Assembly (NCBI GenBank): GCA_036389835.1
Contig: DASVWC010000069.1
Coordinates: 1 to 64,000, forward strand
DNA length: 64,000 nucleotides
Direction: 5' to 3'
Origin: AC-37 sp036389835
Lineage (GTDB): Bacteria > Actinomycetota > Thermoleophilia > Solirubrobacterales > Thermoleophilaceae
Position numbers and translations under genes: made by a program. Below the pieces are notes generated by a model. That model was not told the origin of the DNA. It searched no databases and was given only the letters and a program-made list of their open reading frames with translations. Of the stretch, positions 61,820 through 64,000 are shown piece by piece. Positions within the stretch are counted from its first letter, which is position 1. Each line of letters starts with the position of its first letter.

Positions 61820-62197
61820 CTAGCTGCCGGCCGGCGACGAGCCGCGGAACCCGCGCGAGAACGCGTAGATCTTGTAGAGCACGAAACCCCGCGCGCGCGG
61901 GTTGGCGCAGGTGCTGTCGAACATCGAGATCGCCTGCTCGTCGGTCAGCACCGACCCGCGGCCGCGCACGCCGGGGCCGGTCACCTGGTCGTTGCCGAGC
62001 GCGTGCAGCCGCTCCAGCACGTAGCGGCGCACCGGCTGACCGGCCTCCTTCCAGTCCGCGCAGTTGAAGAGCTGGAGGTTGAAGTCGGCGGGCAGGCCGG
62101 CAGGCGGCTCGCGCCCGGCGGGCTCCTCGTCGTCACCGCCGCACCCGGCCAGCGCGACCGCGCAGGCCGCCAGCACGGCAGCGGAGCGGCGCCTCAG
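61820..62197 (-). CDS. Small lipoprotein, apparent CTG start
   Basis: 125 aa. With CTG 62197 as start (CTGA overlap with the preceding stop) it has a proper lipoprotein signal: RRR, hydrophobic VLAACAVALA, and lipobox LAGC (about 20). Starting at the next GTG would remove the Arg residues and leave too short a signal. The mature part has FNCADWKEA, ALGNDQVTG and DEQAISMFDSTC; it looks like a family of small extracellular actinobacterial lipoproteins. It should be co-expressed with the beta-helix protein upstream. Confidence 0.72.
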   Translation of the reverse strand: MRRRSAAVLAACAVALAGCGGDDEEPAGREPPAGLPADFNLQLFNCADWKEAGQPVRRYVLERLHALGNDQVTGPGVRGRGSVLTDEQAISMFDSTCANPRARGFVLYKIYAFSRGFRGSSPAGS

Positions 62198-64000
62198 TTG
62201 CCGAGCGGGTTCAGGTACGCCTTGCACGTGTTCGCGTCGGGCGTCTCGCCGCAGAAGCGAACGACCGCCTCGTTGTAGCGAACCCGGTTCTTCTCGTCCT
62301 CGATCTCGCGCTCCTCGGCCGTGGCCTTGGGCTTGGCGGGCGAGAACAGCCACGTGCAGGACGTCGTCGATCGGTCGAAGTTGCGCGTCTCGAACGCGGC
62401 CAGGCACGTGACCAGCTCGCCCTGGTTCGGCGCGTCGCCGGTGCCGACGCTCGACTCGGGGTTCTTGCCGCCGTTGCAGTTGGGCAGCGGCTGCGGCGAG
62501 TACGTGATCGGCTGCGGGCCCTCGTTGAGGTACCAGCAGTTGCCGGTGTTGTCGGGGAACTGGTCCCACCAGAAGTCGATGCCGTTCGGCTTGCTCGTCC
62601 CGTCGGGGGCGAGCCCCATGGCGTTCGACGCGTTCACGTTGCGGAAGGACGTGTTGACCTTGTTCTTGTCGCAGCCCTTCTGGTTGTGGTTGTTCGTCTG
62701 GTCGCCGCAGATGAGCACGTCGGGGATCGCGAAGATCATCGTGCCGCGGCGCCAGTTGTCGTAGATGTTGTTGTTGCGGATCGTGTGGTTGTTGCCGCCC
62801 GCGATCCACATGCCCGTGCCGACCGGGAACGGGAACGCCGGGTCCACGTCCGAGTCCGCGTCGTACGGGTTGAAGTTGTTCGAGTAGATGTTGTTGTGCT
62901 CGACGAGCATCGTGTCGCCCGGGTGGCCCGGGTGCCCGGGCGAGGTGGCGATGTCGGTCTGGATGCCGAGCGCGTTGTCGTAGAAGTTGTTGTGGTGGAT
63001 GTGGACCGCGTTGCCGTTGGTCCCCGAGTAGCCCGCGAGGTTGTGGTGCGAGTCGCAGTAGCGGATCTGCTGGTTGTAGCGCAGCGGCGCGCCCTCGGGG
63101 CGCTGCTCGCCGCTCTCGACGGCGGCGCCGGGGTAGATCCCGGAGTCCGCATGGCCGACGGTCTCGCAGTGCTGCTGCACGCCGTGGTCCTCGACGAACG
63201 TGAGCGTGCCGTAGAGGCCGTTGTAGAACGCCTTGAAGCGGTCGAGCAGGTAGCCGTCCGACTCGAGCACGTAGATCCCGTGCTCGTTGGCGTGGCGCAC
63301 GGTGATCATCCGGAGCACGAAGCCGTCGGCGCGGTCGGCGCGGATGCCGACGTCCTTGGCGCCCTTGGCCGGGCCCTTGTTGCCGGTCTTCGGGTCGCCG
63401 GCCTCGATCACCACGTCGTCGGCGCTCACGCCGGAGCCCTCGACCTGGAGGTTGCAGCGGATGCACGCGCCGGCGTCGGGGATCCCGTGGCGGTCGTAGC
63501 GCGGCGGGTCGGGCGGCTTGCCGTTCACCGCGCGGCCCATCACCGCGATCAGGTTCTGGTCGTTCGGGCAACGCACGTGGTACTCGTACGAGAGCGCGCC
63601 GGGGTCGCCGAACTCGGTGTTGATCTCGTACTTGTCGCAGTTCGGGTCGAACGTCTTGGCCTTGCGCGCGGTCGGCTCGGTGTAGACGCCCGGCATGACC
63701 ACCACGCGGTCGTTGTTGCCGGAGGCGTTGACCGCGGGCTGGATCTCCTTGTACCGGCAGCGCCTGTAGAGCTGCCGGTTGATCTCCATCAGGCGCGCGC
63801 CGCGCTTGGCGCTCAGCATGAGCCGCTCGGTGGGCCGGTACGTGTAGCCCTCCTTGCGCCCGCGCGCGATCGACTGCGCGAGCAGGCCCAGCGACTTCTT
63901 CTGGCAGACGACGCGGGTCTCGCCCGGCAGGCTGTCCTTGAGCGCCGAGGAGAGCACGCGCGCCTTCGGCACCCCGCCGCCGGTGGCGGGGGCGATCGAC
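62194..64000 (-). CDS. Right-handed parallel beta-helix repeat protein (5' end outside the window)
   Basis: At least 602 residues visible. After an Arg/Lys-rich part comes a region typical of parallel beta-helix proteins: IQPAVNASGNNDRVVVMPGVY (the first turn, as in NosD/pectate-lyase-like proteins), then rungs rich in Asn (IRYCDSHHNL, VHIHHNNFYDN, HNNIYSNNFN, IRNNNIYDNW). Cys residues are frequent, suggesting an exported protein. It may bind or cut polysaccharide. The frame stays open to the right edge, so a signal peptide would lie beyond it. The stop forms a CTGA overlap with the lipoprotein. Confidence 0.85.
   Translation of the reverse strand, partial: SIAPATGGGVPKARVLSSALKDSLPGETRVVCQKKSLGLLAQSIARGRKEGYTYRPTERLMLSAKRGARLMEINRQLYRRCRYKEIQPAVNASGNNDRVVVMPGVYTEPTARKAKTFDPNCDKYEINTEFGDPGALSYEYHVRCPNDQNLIAVMGRAVNGKPPDPPRYDRHGIPDAGACIRCNLQVEGSGVSADDVVIEAGDPKTGNKGPAKGAKDVGIRADRADGFVLRMITVRHANEHGIYVLESDGYLLDRFKAFYNGLYGTLTFVEDHGVQQHCETVGHADSGIYPGAAVESGEQRPEGAPLRYNQQIRYCDSHHNLAGYSGTNGNAVHIHHNNFYDNALGIQTDIATSPGHPGHPGDTMLVEHNNIYSNNFNPYDADSDVDPAFPFPVGTGMWIAGGNNHTIRNNNIYDNWRRGTMIFAIPDVLICGDQTNNHNQKGCDKNKVNTSFRNVNASNAMGLAPDGTSKPNGIDFWWDQFPDNTGNCWYLNEGPQPITYSPQPLPNCNGGKNPESSVGTGDAPNQGELVTCLAAFETRNFDRSTTSCTWLFSPAKPKATAEEREIEDEKNRVRYNEAVVRFCGETPDANTCKAYLNPLGN

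Overview
The window is chromosomal DNA from a very GC-rich actinobacterium. Near-saturated GC at third codon positions, the MctB-pyrG-Nudix-xerD gene order shared with mycobacteria, a DUF3866 gene, an F420-dependent oxidoreductase and a recO-ppdK-dgt-dnaG-rpoD block together suggest Thermoleophilia (Solirubrobacterales-like). This placement is inference; no rRNA gene is present to confirm it.

Positions 1-25083 are mostly housekeeping. An MctB-like 3' end leads into a MraY/WecA-type transferase, CTP synthase, M20 peptidase, DUF3866 protein, Nudix hydrolase and rhomboid protease, nearly all with 4-8 nt start/stop overlaps. An acyl-CoA dehydrogenase points the other way. Then come XerD, MutM, a glutaredoxin (opposite strand), RecO, pyruvate phosphate dikinase, dGTPase-like HD protein, a DsbA-like thioredoxin, primase and the principal sigma factor, followed by an HNH protein, tRNA-Asn, a reverse operon (LLM oxidoreductase, glycosyltransferase, DUF6328), an SDR and a frameshifted lipoprotein gene.

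Positions 25114-40578 are an integrated mobilizable element of about 15.4 kb in a CAT-anticodon tRNA gene, bounded by a perfect 44-bp direct repeat. It carries a tyrosine integrase, a divergent XRE repressor/short SSB pair, a XamI-type restriction endonuclease with its adenine methyltransferase, a MobF (TrwC) relaxase-helicase and several membrane or nuclease genes that look like defence cargo (ComEC-like MBL protein, 3-TM protein, ExK nuclease). No type IV secretion genes are visible, so it would need a helper for transfer.

Positions 40584-49829 hold a SpoIIE phosphatase/HATPase pair, a Cys-rich protein, and a secreted lamin-tail/thrombospondin-3/RTX protein gene that is split by a 3,920-bp IS1595-family transposon (45041-48960) with 26-bp inverted ends and an 8-bp target duplication. 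The transposon carries passengers, including a second XRE/short-SSB pair homologous to the one in the integrated element. Removing the transposon and one duplication copy restores a 496-codon frame.

Positions 49899-64000 contain a monooxygenase-like protein, a large LuxR-type regulator, a TolB-like secreted protein, two P450s, an overlapping operon of alpha/beta hydrolase, MFS transporter, SDR and M28 peptidase, a GST, a lipoprotein and the 3' part of a parallel beta-helix protein. Many genes have a TANNNT -10 box only 6-8 nt before the start codon, indicating leaderless transcripts, and two genes appear to start with CTG in a CTGA overlap.
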